36,999 nt of DNA, taken from Parcubacteria group bacterium ADurb.Bin115. GTDB lineage: Bacteria; Patescibacteriota; Patescibacteriia; Patescibacteriales; UBA12465. The position numbers were made by a program, and so were the translations under genes. The DNA is taken from assembly GCA_002070735.1 (NCBI GenBank), contig MWDX01000024.1, positions 1 through 36,999 of the forward strand. The letters are read 5' to 3'. Positions 6,505 to 14,251 of the stretch are shown in pieces. Within the stretch, counting starts at the first letter, position 1; every line of letters starts with the position of its first letter. The notes beneath the pieces are model-generated. The model worked only from the letters and a program-made list of their open reading frames with translations, did not search any database and was not told the origin of the DNA.

Positions 6505-6545
6505 GATCAGGAAATCCCGCACAAGCTGCCAGCGAGCGCGGGGAG
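6505..6545. repeat. Dispersed 41-bp intergenic repeat, copy A
   Basis: This GC-rich stretch aligns without gaps to 16876-16916 with 33 of 41 identical bases; the last 15 bases (agcgagcgcggggag) are identical. Both copies lie a few bases after an intrinsic terminator (gpmA here, ftsK there). It is much richer in G and C than the surrounding intergenic DNA. Function unknown; no reading frame is evident. Confidence 0.7.
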
Positions 6546-6574
6546 GGGACATGTTATTTGGTAAATTTTTAAAT

Positions 6575-7495
6575 TTAATTTCCTGGCACGATGATGTCGA
6601 ACGGTTTAGCGCCAGCATAGGCTTTATAGCCGTAGTCTCGGCAGAATTTAACAAGGTTGGGGCGGAAGTAGTCGGGGTGGGCATCTTGGATGAGGCCGAT
6701 TAAGAAATAAGAAACGGCCATCGCCCAGGCTTTGTTTGCCGTTTTAGGTTTTTTTATTTCCCAGCGGTGTTGAGGGTGTCCGAAATATTTGTTCTTGCCA
6801 AAACTGATTACTAACTCGTCTTTTTCTCTGATGACAAATTTAGCATGCCGAGATTCGCCGTAGGAAAAAGCCCGTAAGGATAGATTCGGACCGAAGAGCT
6901 CGCTTTTTTTAATTTCCAGCATCAACGCAATTGCTCCCCATTCATCTGGCAGAATAAAGGAATAGGCGCGGTATTTTTTAAAATTTTTTGGCAATTTAAG
7001 ATTAAAAATAAATTGGGTAATTGTCGAAGCTTTTTCTCCAGTAGCCGCCATAATCATGCCCAAATAGGTCGATACATTATAAGTGTAAGGCTCAGATAGC
7101 TTCGGGAAAATATAAGTTTCATGGGCAATTTTAGCGGCCCTGGAAGCGGGCGAGCAGGTTAACAATACGGTTTTTAAGCCAGCTTTTTTGGCCTCTTTAA
7201 TTTCCCAGACCGAATCTTTTTCGCCGGAGGCGGAAATAATGACAGCGTGGCTAATGTTTTTTTGCTTAATTAAATCCCGATAACGTTTCAGGATTAAACG
7301 GAAGTTACTTTCGTTAGCAAAAATGGCTTTTTGTTGGTCGAAGATCGCCAGGCCGACATTAATGGCGTTGCCACTGCCTACCACCAGAGGAAAGGGGTAT
7401 TTTTTAAGCTGAAAGCGAGGGGGTGGATTTTTTTGGAAGAAAGCTAAAGCCTTAAGGACACTGAGGTTTAAAGAATCTAATGCCAATTTATTCAT
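6575..7495 (-). CDS. SIS-domain sugar-phosphate isomerase, PGI/PMI-like
   Basis: A 306-residue protein with the SIS fold of sugar-phosphate isomerases. The N-terminal part has PLVVGSGNAINVG (about 36-48, phosphate-binding turn). AVIISASGEKDSVWEIKEAKKAG (about 84-106) matches the SxSGxT/D phosphosugar loop, followed by the strand LKTVLLTC. A second, weaker SIS half follows. The overall shape fits the compact bifunctional phosphoglucose/phosphomannose isomerase group, which would connect to the neighbouring glycolytic gpmA and to the glucan genes to the right. The substrate cannot be settled from sequence. ATG 7495 follows a strong promoter (7560-7532); the gene is divergent from yebC. Confidence 0.75.
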   Translation of the reverse strand: MNKLALDSLNLSVLKALAFFQKNPPPRFQLKKYPFPLVVGSGNAINVGLAIFDQQKAIFANESNFRLILKRYRDLIKQKNISHAVIISASGEKDSVWEIKEAKKAGLKTVLLTCSPASRAAKIAHETYIFPKLSEPYTYNVSTYLGMIMAATGEKASTITQFIFNLKLPKNFKKYRAYSFILPDEWGAIALMLEIKKSELFGPNLSLRAFSYGESRHAKFVIREKDELVISFGKNKYFGHPQHRWEIKKPKTANKAWAMAVSYFLIGLIQDAHPDYFRPNLVKFCRDYGYKAYAGAKPFDIIVPGN

Positions 7496-7531
7496 ATTTT
7501 TGATAATTTACCTGATTTTATTGATGTTTTT

Positions 7532-7560
7532 ATTATAACGGATATTGATTTTTATTTCAA
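7532..7560 (-). promoter_or_regulatory. Promoter of the SIS-domain isomerase gene
   Basis: On the minus strand TTGAAA (7560-7555), 17 bases, then TATAAT (7537-7532) form a near-consensus promoter about 37 bases before the ATG. Confidence 0.7.
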
Positions 7561-7573
7561 TTTAGGATAAGAT
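7545..7573 (+). promoter_or_regulatory. Promoter of yebC
   Basis: TTGATT (7545-7550), a 17-base spacer and TAAGAT (7568-7573) lie about 28 bases before the ATG at 7602. The element overlaps the divergent isomerase promoter, so the two may compete for polymerase. Confidence 0.5.
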
Positions 7574-7601
7574 GGGGGCGTGAATAATTAATTTGAAAAT
7601 T

Positions 7602-8324
7602 ATGTCCGGACACTCCAAGTGGGCGACAACACATCGTCAGAAAGAGCTTGTTGACGCCAAACGTGGCGCGATTTTTACTAAATTAGCTAATGTTATTTCC
7701 ATCGCCGCCAAAGCCGGCGGCGATCCTTCTGCTAACCCCAGTTTGCGGGCGGCGATTGATCGCGCTCGCGCCGCCAGTATGCCCAAAGATAATATTGAAA
7801 GAGCAATTAAGAAGGGTACGGGCGAATTAGCAGGAGAGCAAATTGAAGAAATTTATTATGAGGGTATCGGTCCGGCCGGTATTCAGGTGATTGTAAAGTG
7901 TGTAACTGATAATCGTAATCGTAGTGTTTCTACCATTCGTCATATTTTTACCAAGAATGGTGGTTCTTTCGGGGCGGTGATGTGGAACTTTGAGCAGGCG
8001 GGAGTAATTTTATTGTCTCAGGCTGAATTGGCGGCTAAGAATTTAAGCGTCGCCGATTTAGAATTGGATTTAATTGATAATGGCGCTAGCGATATTTCTG
8101 TTTCCAAAGAAGGTTTGACTATTTATACTGAGTTAAACGATTTTCAGAAGATGCAGGATTTTTTAAAGAGTAAAAAATTAAAGACTGAATTGGCGGAAAT
8201 AGAATATGTTGCTAAAGAAAAAGTCAATCTCAGCGAGCTCGATCAGGAAAAGTGCGATAAATTTTTAGAAGAACTTGATGACAATGAGGATGTGAGCGCC
8301 TATTACACTAATTTAGCTGATTAA
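7602..8324 (+). CDS. yebC: YebC/PmpR/TACO1-family protein
   Basis: A 240-residue member of the universal YebC family, long annotated as a transcriptional regulator and now linked to translation of difficult (for example proline-rich) sequences. The signature MSGHSKWATTHRQKELVDAKRG opens the protein. ASMPKDNIERAIKKGTGE, YEGIGPAGIQVIV, CVTDNRNRSVSTIRHIFTKNGG and FGAVMWNFEQ follow in canonical order. I use ATG 7602 because the family begins MSGHSKW; a TTG three codons upstream only adds MKI. It is followed by ruvC, as in many bacteria where yebC and ruvC are adjacent. Confidence 0.95.
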   Translation: MSGHSKWATTHRQKELVDAKRGAIFTKLANVISIAAKAGGDPSANPSLRAAIDRARAASMPKDNIERAIKKGTGELAGEQIEEIYYEGIGPAGIQVIVKCVTDNRNRSVSTIRHIFTKNGGSFGAVMWNFEQAGVILLSQAELAAKNLSVADLELDLIDNGASDISVSKEGLTIYTELNDFQKMQDFLKSKKLKTELAEIEYVAKEKVNLSELDQEKCDKFLEELDDNEDVSAYYTNLAD

Positions 8325-8354
8325 AATATAACCAATAGATAGCTTCTTAATTTT

Positions 8355-8389
8355 AGGCTCGGAATACGTCATCTACTGGTTCCGAGCCT
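8355..8389 (+). promoter_or_regulatory. Perfect 10-bp hairpin immediately before ruvC
   Basis: aggctcggaa (8355-8364) pairs with ttccgagcct (8380-8389) around a 15-base loop. The stem ends six bases before the ruvC ATG and no T run follows, so it is not a normal terminator. It may mark an mRNA processing site or control ribosome access. Confidence 0.6.
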
Positions 8390-8395
8390 CTATGT

Positions 8396-8878
8396 ATGGA
8401 AAAAATTATTTTTGGCATCGATCCGGGTATTGCCGATACCGGTTACGGCTTCATTCGCGTTCAGGGCGGAAATTTAGAATGCCTGGATTATGGTTCAATT
8501 AAGACTCCTGCCGGTCAACCCTTGCCGGAGCGTCTTCAGTCGCTTTATCAGGAATTACGTTTATTGTTGGAGAAGTACCGTCCTCAGGTAGCGGCGGTGG
8601 AACAATTATTTTTTAACAAGAATGTCCGCACGGCTTTAATTGTTGGACAAGCGCGCGGTGTCGCCCTTTTGGCTGTCAGCCAGCAGGGGATACCTTTATT
8701 AGATTTCACGCCGGCTCAAGTCAAACGGGCTGTATCCGCTTATGGCCAAGCTTCAAAATTACAAATTCAAAAGATGGTTAAACTTATTTTAAAGTTGGAA
8801 GAAATTCCGAAGCCAGATGACGCCGCTGATGCTCTGGCGGTGGCTATTTGCGGGGCTAATCAGCGCCAGTGGCGCTAA
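8396..8878 (+). CDS. ruvC: Holliday junction endodeoxyribonuclease RuvC
   Basis: Resolves Holliday junctions made during homologous recombination, normally with RuvAB. The four acidic active-site residues of the family can be placed: D9 in FGIDPG, E69 in AAVEQLFF, and two aspartates in KPDDAADALAVA (about 141/142 and 145). NVRTALIVGQARGVAL and TPAQVKRAVSAYGQASK are standard RuvC segments. The length (160 aa) is normal. It follows yebC and a perfect hairpin, and is followed after four bases by a glycogen synthase gene, so a repair gene here leads the glucan cluster. ruvA and ruvB are not in the window. Confidence 0.96.
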   Translation: MEKIIFGIDPGIADTGYGFIRVQGGNLECLDYGSIKTPAGQPLPERLQSLYQELRLLLEKYRPQVAAVEQLFFNKNVRTALIVGQARGVALLAVSQQGIPLLDFTPAQVKRAVSAYGQASKLQIQKMVKLILKLEEIPKPDDAADALAVAICGANQRQWR

Positions 8879-8882
8879 AACT

Positions 8883-10349
8883 ATGCGAAAAATTTTAAAA
8901 ATTGTGCATATTGCCTCTGAAGTTGCGCCTTTTTCCAAGACCGGAGGTTTGGGGGACGTTGCTCGTAGTTTACCGAAGTCTTTAAGCCGTCTCGGCCATG
9001 ACGTCTGTTTAATTACTCCTCTGTATACTAAATCAATTAATAAGACGGAATATAAACTTAAGTTGATATTTAGCAACGTCAAATTACGCTTAAACTCAGA
9101 TGAAACCATTATTGTTAATTATTGGCAGGGGCAGTTGTTAGAAAATTTGCCAGTATATTTTATTGAATGCGGCAAATATTTTTCCAAACATAAGGCCTTA
9201 TATGGTGCGAGCAATGAGAATGCTCGTTTTTTAGTATTTGATGTGGCCGCCTTGAAGCTTTTATCTTTACTTAAATTTGAAGCCGATATAATTCATTGCC
9301 ACGATTGGCATACAGGTTTGATTCCTTATTATTTAAAGCATGACTTTCGCTATTCTAAAACCCTGAAAAATGCAAAAACTGTTTTTACCATCCATAATTT
9401 AGTTTTTCAGTTCGGTCATAATTGGTGGGAAGTGCCAGCAGCCGAAAAAGATTATGGACGCGGTCCGATTCCCCATTTAGACGACCCTCGTCTAGAAAGA
9501 ATTAATTTTGCCAAAAGGGCGATTTTATCCGCTGATATTATCAATACTGTTAGCGAACAGTATCGTTCGGAAATAATGACCAAAAAGTTCGGTCAGGATT
9601 TGCACCAGATTTTACGCAATCGTTCGGACCGTCTTTTTGGTATCGTTAATGGCATTGATTATTATGCGTATAACCCGGAAAAAGATCAGACGCTAAGTAA
9701 TAATTTTTCTTGGCGTAATTTATCTGGTAAGACGGAGAATAAATTTCATTTGCAAAAGTTTTTTGGTTTGCCTATTGGCCGCAATATCCCGGTGATCAGT
9801 ATGACTTCGCGCATCACTTTTCAGAAAGGATTTGAACTGATGTTAAAAATTTTACCTGATTTACTTAATTTGGAAGTACAGTTGATAATTATCGGCACCG
9901 GCGACAAAAAATATATTAGTGAATTGCGAAAATTCGCACGTAAGTTTCCTAAAAAATTAGTAGTTATTCCTTCTCATAAAGCGAATCAGCAATATGAGAC
10001 TCAAGTTTATGCTGGTTCAGATTTATTATTGCTACCTTCTAACCATGAGCCCTGCGGTATTAATCAGTTGATTGCGATGCGTTATGGTTGCGTGCCGATT
10101 GTGCGCGAAATTGGCGGCCTTTATGATACCGTGGAAGATTATAATCCGGCTACCGGCCGAGGTAACGGTTTTACTTTCAAACGTGAGGATCCGGCCGACC
10201 TTTTTCGGGCTATTATCCGTGCTTTGGAAAATTATCGCAATCGCTCGGCTTGGACAAAATTAGTGCAAAGAGTAATGAAGCAATCGAACAGCTGGGAAAT
10301 ACCGGCCAAAAAATATATCCAGCTATATCGCCGGGTTAAACATTTATAA
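8883..10349 (+). CDS. glgA: Glycogen/starch synthase, GT5 (first copy)
   Basis: Adds glucose from ADP- or UDP-glucose to an alpha-1,4-glucan. The N-terminal Rossmann half opens with VHIASEVAPFSKTGGLGDV (KTGGL at 19-23, sugar-nucleotide binding). DIIHCHDWHTGLIPYYL and VFTIHNLVFQFGHNWW follow. The C-terminal half has VNGIDYYAYNP, TSRITFQKGFELML and HEPCGINQLIAMRYGCVPIVREIGGLYDTV with the E-x7-E-like catalytic stretch. The ATG at 8883 (488 aa) is used; an upstream ATG lies inside ruvC. It starts four bases after ruvC and is followed by the GH57 gene after three bases. It shares its architecture with the second copy at 12600 but clearly differs in sequence, so the two are old paralogs. Confidence 0.93.
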   Translation: MRKILKIVHIASEVAPFSKTGGLGDVARSLPKSLSRLGHDVCLITPLYTKSINKTEYKLKLIFSNVKLRLNSDETIIVNYWQGQLLENLPVYFIECGKYFSKHKALYGASNENARFLVFDVAALKLLSLLKFEADIIHCHDWHTGLIPYYLKHDFRYSKTLKNAKTVFTIHNLVFQFGHNWWEVPAAEKDYGRGPIPHLDDPRLERINFAKRAILSADIINTVSEQYRSEIMTKKFGQDLHQILRNRSDRLFGIVNGIDYYAYNPEKDQTLSNNFSWRNLSGKTENKFHLQKFFGLPIGRNIPVISMTSRITFQKGFELMLKILPDLLNLEVQLIIIGTGDKKYISELRKFARKFPKKLVVIPSHKANQQYETQVYAGSDLLLLPSNHEPCGINQLIAMRYGCVPIVREIGGLYDTVEDYNPATGRGNGFTFKREDPADLFRAIIRALENYRNRSAWTKLVQRVMKQSNSWEIPAKKYIQLYRRVKHL

Positions 10350-10352
10350 ATT

Positions 10353-11513
10353 ATGTTGTGGTTAAATTTTCTTCATCTTTATCAACCGGCTAACAGCCCA
10401 TCTGCCAGAATCAAAGAAGCGGTTGAAAAAAGTTATTTACGCCTCACTCGGCTTTTGGAGGATAATCCCGATTTGCGTTTTACTGCCAATATCAGCGCTT
10501 GCCTTTTAGAACGCCTGCGGACAGACGGTTTTATCGAATTAATTAACCGTTGGCGGCGTTTAATTTTGTCCGGCCGCCTGGAGGTGGTGGGTTCGGCTGC
10601 CTATCATGCATTTTTGCCCTTAATCCCGGAAAGGGAGGCGTTATATCAAATCAAGCGCCAAGAGGAGTTGTTGCAAGAGATTCTTGGCGTCGATGTGCGT
10701 GGTGGCGGATTTTTCTTTCCAGAAATGGCCTATACTCCAGCCTTAGCTAAATTAGTTAAAGCTCAGGGATATCGCTGGATTATTATCGATGAAGCCTCAT
10801 TACCCCATCTTTTAGAGCGTAATCCTAACGGCGCTTATCTTGACGCTAATAGTGGTTTGCAAGCAATTGTGCGCCAACGGCGTTTTTCTAATGCTTATGC
10901 CCCCGATATTATCGGCGACTTATTAGAATCAGAAGTCGCCCATGAATTATTGATTACCGCTACGGATGCCGAGCTATATGGCTTGCGTCATGAAGATCCG
11001 ACCTTAGAATTGGAAAAAATAGTTGCCCTCGATAATTTACAGACTCAGAACATTTCCGACTTTTTAGATACTCAGAAAAGCTTAGTACCGGTTATTTTTC
11101 GTGCCGCTTCTTGGGAAACTAATTGGGACGAAGACGGTCGTAATCCCTTTTCTGTCTGGTATGATACGAATAATAAGATTCAAAGGTTGTTGTGGCGTTT
11201 GGCCCGAATGGCGATAGCCGCCGGTGATAAATATGGCGACGATAAGAATTATCAGTGGTATCGTTGGCATCTGAGCCGAGGCCTGGCTAGCTGTTCTTTT
11301 TGGTGGGCCAGTGGCCGAGATTTTTTTCATAATTTCGGGCTAGTGGCTTGGAACCCGGATGAAGTTGAGAACGGGATTAATGATTTATTAAGAGCCATTC
11401 GTTCTTTACAGGATAAACGGAGCTTAAAAGAAAAAATAAAAGCCGAAAATTTGGTTTCTACCATCAGGGCTCGTCTCTGGCAAAGACATTGGCGCCAATT
11501 TTGGACAGCGTAA
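10353..11513 (+). CDS. GH57 family glycoside hydrolase / glucanotransferase
   Basis: A compact (386 aa) GH57 enzyme acting on alpha-glucans: amylase, 4-alpha-glucanotransferase or branching type. FLHLYQPAN at the N terminus corresponds to GH57 motif 1 (HxxQP form). GGGFFFPEMAYTPAL carries the likely nucleophile E124, and ITATDAELYGLRHEDP carries the likely acid/base D205. AAYHAFLPLIPEREALYQI matches the conserved region between them. No signal peptide, so it should be cytoplasmic. It lies between a glycogen synthase and a kinase-like gene, with very short gaps, which supports intracellular storage-glucan metabolism. The exact reaction is not decidable by eye. Confidence 0.88.
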   Translation: MLWLNFLHLYQPANSPSARIKEAVEKSYLRLTRLLEDNPDLRFTANISACLLERLRTDGFIELINRWRRLILSGRLEVVGSAAYHAFLPLIPEREALYQIKRQEELLQEILGVDVRGGGFFFPEMAYTPALAKLVKAQGYRWIIIDEASLPHLLERNPNGAYLDANSGLQAIVRQRRFSNAYAPDIIGDLLESEVAHELLITATDAELYGLRHEDPTLELEKIVALDNLQTQNISDFLDTQKSLVPVIFRAASWETNWDEDGRNPFSVWYDTNNKIQRLLWRLARMAIAAGDKYGDDKNYQWYRWHLSRGLASCSFWWASGRDFFHNFGLVAWNPDEVENGINDLLRAIRSLQDKRSLKEKIKAENLVSTIRARLWQRHWRQFWTA

Positions 11514-11535
11514 TTTTTATTAACATAAATTCATC

Positions 11536-11559
11536 GCCCGAATTGTCAGAAATTCGGGC
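11536..11559 (+). promoter_or_regulatory. Perfect 9-bp hairpin just before the APH-fold kinase gene
   Basis: gcccgaatt (11536-11544) pairs with aattcgggc (11551-11559) around a six-base loop. The stem ends seven bases before ATG 11567 and has no T run. The position matches the hairpin before ruvC, suggesting a shared role in translation or processing inside this operon. Confidence 0.6.
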
Positions 11560-11566
11560 AACTATT

Positions 11567-12613
11567 ATGAATAAGATCCTCAGTCTGTTTGACAAACAGA
11601 CCGTTCGTTTGCTTTTAGAGAAAGAAGTGTTACCGCTTTATCCGGAGTTTGAAAAAATCGTCAGTTTCACGATAAAACCTTATAAAAAATTAATCTGGAC
11701 CACCACTTATCATGTTGTTGTCGCTTATCGCTTGGTTCTAGCTAAAGCCAATGGCGAGGAGCATAAGATTGAAATTGTTTGTTCGGCTCACAGCCATGAA
11801 GCCAGGGAGAATGTTTTTAAAGTTTTAAATTTTTTATGGAACAGCGGCCTGCCTGGTGACGGCATCGCTCTTCCGCGCCCCTTATTTTTCAATTCAGAAT
11901 TTAACGGCACTTTTTATCGGGCGATTGAAGGTAAGAATCTTTTGAATTTTATCAAGTTAAATAATCGTGAGAAGGTAAAATCTATGGTAGTCCAAGCGGC
12001 CGGCTTGTTTGCCCGGTTGCATGCCTTAAGTTTACCGGCAAACGCCAAAAAGATATTTGTAGAGGATAATTCCTTGTTGCGAACGGTTGTTCCAGGAAGA
12101 GATTTGATTGTTTGGGAAATAGGCCAGCGTTTTCAAGAAAAATATGTCCACGATATTGCCGATTTTTACGATCGTTTCATTAAACAGGAGGAAGAATTTT
12201 TTGCCAGTACGACTAAGCGTTGGCTTATTCATGGCGATGCTCATCCGGAAAATATTATTGCTGTCGGCGCCGATAAAATCGGATTGATTGATTTCACCGA
12301 TTTTTGTTTGGCAGATTTTGCCCGTGATTTCGGCGCTTTTATGCAGCAGCTGGAATATAAGATAAAGCGAAATTTACAGGATGATGAATTTGCCCTAGCC
12401 ATGAAAAGACTATTTTTAAATACTTATTTGCAAGCCGCCAACATTTCTTTAGATGAATCTCTGCAGCGCCGCTTAGATTTATATTACAACTGGACCGCCA
12501 CCAGGACCGCGACTTTTTGGTTATTAAAGCATGAATGTGAACCAGAAAAAGCAGAGGCGATGATTGCTTTGGTAAAAAATTATTTAAATACTAATCATCA
12601 TGCTCAAGATTAA
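11567..12613 (+). CDS. APH-fold phosphotransferase (sugar kinase-like) in glucan operon
   Basis: A 348-residue kinase of the aminoglycoside phosphotransferase/choline kinase superfamily. The catalytic loop WLIHGDAHPENII (H222, D224, N229) and the metal-binding LIDFTDF (D242) are intact. YRAIEGKNLLNFI and AAGLFARLHALSL are typical of the fold. The start is ATG 11567, just after a hairpin; the longer TTG frame would overlap the GH57 gene by eight codons. It overlaps the next glycogen synthase gene by 14 bases. In this neighbourhood a role as a sugar kinase (as maltokinases of the same fold act in glucan pathways) is more likely than drug resistance, but this is inference from context. Confidence 0.8.
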   Translation: MNKILSLFDKQTVRLLLEKEVLPLYPEFEKIVSFTIKPYKKLIWTTTYHVVVAYRLVLAKANGEEHKIEIVCSAHSHEARENVFKVLNFLWNSGLPGDGIALPRPLFFNSEFNGTFYRAIEGKNLLNFIKLNNREKVKSMVVQAAGLFARLHALSLPANAKKIFVEDNSLLRTVVPGRDLIVWEIGQRFQEKYVHDIADFYDRFIKQEEEFFASTTKRWLIHGDAHPENIIAVGADKIGLIDFTDFCLADFARDFGAFMQQLEYKIKRNLQDDEFALAMKRLFLNTYLQAANISLDESLQRRLDLYYNWTATRTATFWLLKHECEPEKAEAMIALVKNYLNTNHHAQD

Positions 12614-14009
12614 GAAAAAAATTCTTTTTTGCGCGGCTGAAGCCGCACCTTTAGCTAAAATCGGCGGTTTGGCCGATGTTGTCGATTCTTTGCCGCCAGC
12701 CTTAAAAAAACAAGGAGTGGAGGTGCGCGTCATTATGCCAGCGCATGGCTCTATTTCTCTGCGTTTCTGGCGGGCTAAGAAATTAGCCTCATTTTCCGTA
12801 AATTTTGGTAAGAAAAAGGAGAGAGTCGTTTTGCTGAGCGCCAAGGTAGAGGGGGTTCATTATTATTTTTTACAAAGTAAAAATTATTTTTCCGGAGCGG
12901 TGTATGGGGAGAACACTTTGGATAAATATTTATTTTTTTCCCAGGCGGTAGCGGCTAGTATGCCTTTTTTAGCTTTTACTCCAGACATTATCCATGCGCA
13001 TGATTTTCATACTGCCGGAGTTTTACTTACTTATTTACAGAAGTCAGATTATCCCCGGCCGAAGCTTGTTTTAACCATTCATAATTTACAACATCAAGGC
13101 TGGGTCTCAGCTTCTAAATTTAAATCTTTTGGTTTTAATCCTGATATTGTGCCGGCGGCGGCAAAAAATAAGGCTGGCAATTGGGTTAATATTTTAGCGG
13201 CTGGTATTATGGCGGCTGATAAAATTACGACTGTTAGCCCTAGTTATGCCCAAGAGATAATGACGAAAAAGTATGGGCAGGAACTAGAGAAATTGCTTAT
13301 TTCTCGCCAAAATGATTTAGTCGGAATTTTAAATGGCCTTGATGTTGTTTCTTATAATCCGGCTACCGATAAAGCTTTAGCTTTTAATTATAATCGTATT
13401 AATTTAGTCGCCGGGAAGGCCATAAATAAACAGGCCTTGCGCTCTTATTTCGGCTTATCTGACTCTCCGATACCGCTGTTGGCTTTAGTCGCCCGCCTCT
13501 CCGATCAAAAGGGAATCGACCTTTTTAATCTTAACAAGTTAAAAACTTTGATTAAAAAATATCCATTTCAATTAATAATCCTTGGTACCGGCGAAAAAAA
13601 ATTTGAAAGTTTAGCCTCGTCCTTAGCTGTTAATTTGCCTGAGGCAGTGAGAGCCGAAATTGCTTTTGATGATGTCTTAGCTCGTAATTTGTACGCTGGC
13701 TCCGATTATTTTTTAGTACCTTCTCGTTTCGAGCCTTGTGGCTTGACGCAGATGATTGCCATGAGATATGGTTCGGTGCCGATTGTTAGAGCGACTGGCG
13801 GTCTAAAGGATACGGTTATTGACGGTTATAATGGTTTTGTCTTTAAAAATTATACAGATTCTTCCTTGTTGTCTTCACTGCAAAGGGCTTTGCGTCTCTA
13901 TTATCAAGAGCCCGATAAATATCAAGCACTTCGTCGCGCCGGCATGTCAGCTGATTGGTCTTGGCAAGCATCTGTACCCAGGTATTTAGATTTGTATAAT
14001 AGTCTGTAA
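12600..14009 (+). CDS. glgA: Glycogen/starch synthase, GT5 (second copy)
   Basis: A second GT5 glucan synthase (469 aa). LFCAAEAAPLAKIGGLADVVDSLP opens the protein with the K-x-GGL nucleotide-sugar loop. DIIHAHDFHTAGVLL, LTIHNLQHQGWVS, TTVSPSYAQEIMTKKYGQEL, ILNGLDVVSYNP, LVARLSDQKGIDLF and FEPCGLTQMIAMRYGSVPIVRATGGLKDTV follow in the normal order. ATG 12600 overlaps the end of the kinase gene by 14 bases (translational coupling likely). It keeps the canonical RFEPCG motif, where the first copy has NHEPCG. The two copies may differ in donor sugar or acceptor. No terminator is evident right after it. Confidence 0.94.
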   Translation: MLKIKKKILFCAAEAAPLAKIGGLADVVDSLPPALKKQGVEVRVIMPAHGSISLRFWRAKKLASFSVNFGKKKERVVLLSAKVEGVHYYFLQSKNYFSGAVYGENTLDKYLFFSQAVAASMPFLAFTPDIIHAHDFHTAGVLLTYLQKSDYPRPKLVLTIHNLQHQGWVSASKFKSFGFNPDIVPAAAKNKAGNWVNILAAGIMAADKITTVSPSYAQEIMTKKYGQELEKLLISRQNDLVGILNGLDVVSYNPATDKALAFNYNRINLVAGKAINKQALRSYFGLSDSPIPLLALVARLSDQKGIDLFNLNKLKTLIKKYPFQLIILGTGEKKFESLASSLAVNLPEAVRAEIAFDDVLARNLYAGSDYFLVPSRFEPCGLTQMIAMRYGSVPIVRATGGLKDTVIDGYNGFVFKNYTDSSLLSSLQRALRLYYQEPDKYQALRRAGMSADWSWQASVPRYLDLYNSL

Positions 14010-14079
14010 TAATTTTATTATTTTTAAAAGATCTCGTCCTCTCCTTCCTCGGGCTTCGGGCTGGCCCTAGCCGCGTTTA

Positions 14080-14163
14080 GTGAGCAGAAAGATTGATGAA
14101 ATCGAGAAAAAAATTAGAGAACGTTTTCCGAAGATAGTTTTTATTGATATCGAGATTAATTAA
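14080..14163 (+). pseudogene. Possible 3' remnant of a gene (CDF-transporter-like tail)
   Basis: A 27-codon frame from GTG 14080 ends in KIDEIEKKIRERF and KIVFIDIEIN before a TAA. The pattern (amphipathic helix, FP, strand ending in an acidic-hydrophobic tail) resembles the C-terminal end of cation diffusion facilitators. The 50 bases upstream (about 14031-14076) are GC-rich and non-coding in appearance, so if real this is only the tail of a deleted gene. Low confidence; it may be chance. Confidence 0.25.
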
Positions 14164-14178
14164 TATTGATTGGGCTAT

Positions 14179-14207
14179 TTGAGATTTACTAAAGCTTTTT
14201 GTATAAT
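14179..14207 (+). promoter_or_regulatory. Promoter of ftsK
   Basis: TTGAGA (14179-14184), a 17-base spacer and TATAAT (14202-14207) make a near-perfect sigma70-type promoter about 44 bases before the ftsK ATG. Confidence 0.75.
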
Positions 14208-14251
14208 GAAGATAGTCCGCCGGCGCCTTTATTGGCAATTATTTTAATTTT

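Noticed and set aside
7593-7601. TTG start three codons upstream of yebC
   Set aside because: The family begins MSGHSKW at the ATG at 7602.
11489-11566. Extended start of the APH-fold kinase from TTG 11489
   Set aside because: It would overlap the GH57 gene and run through a perfect hairpin; ATG 11567 gives a normal N terminus.
11567-12613. Reading the APH-fold gene as an aminoglycoside resistance gene
   Set aside because: Only the generic kinase motifs are visible, and its position between GH57 and glycogen synthase genes favours a sugar kinase role.
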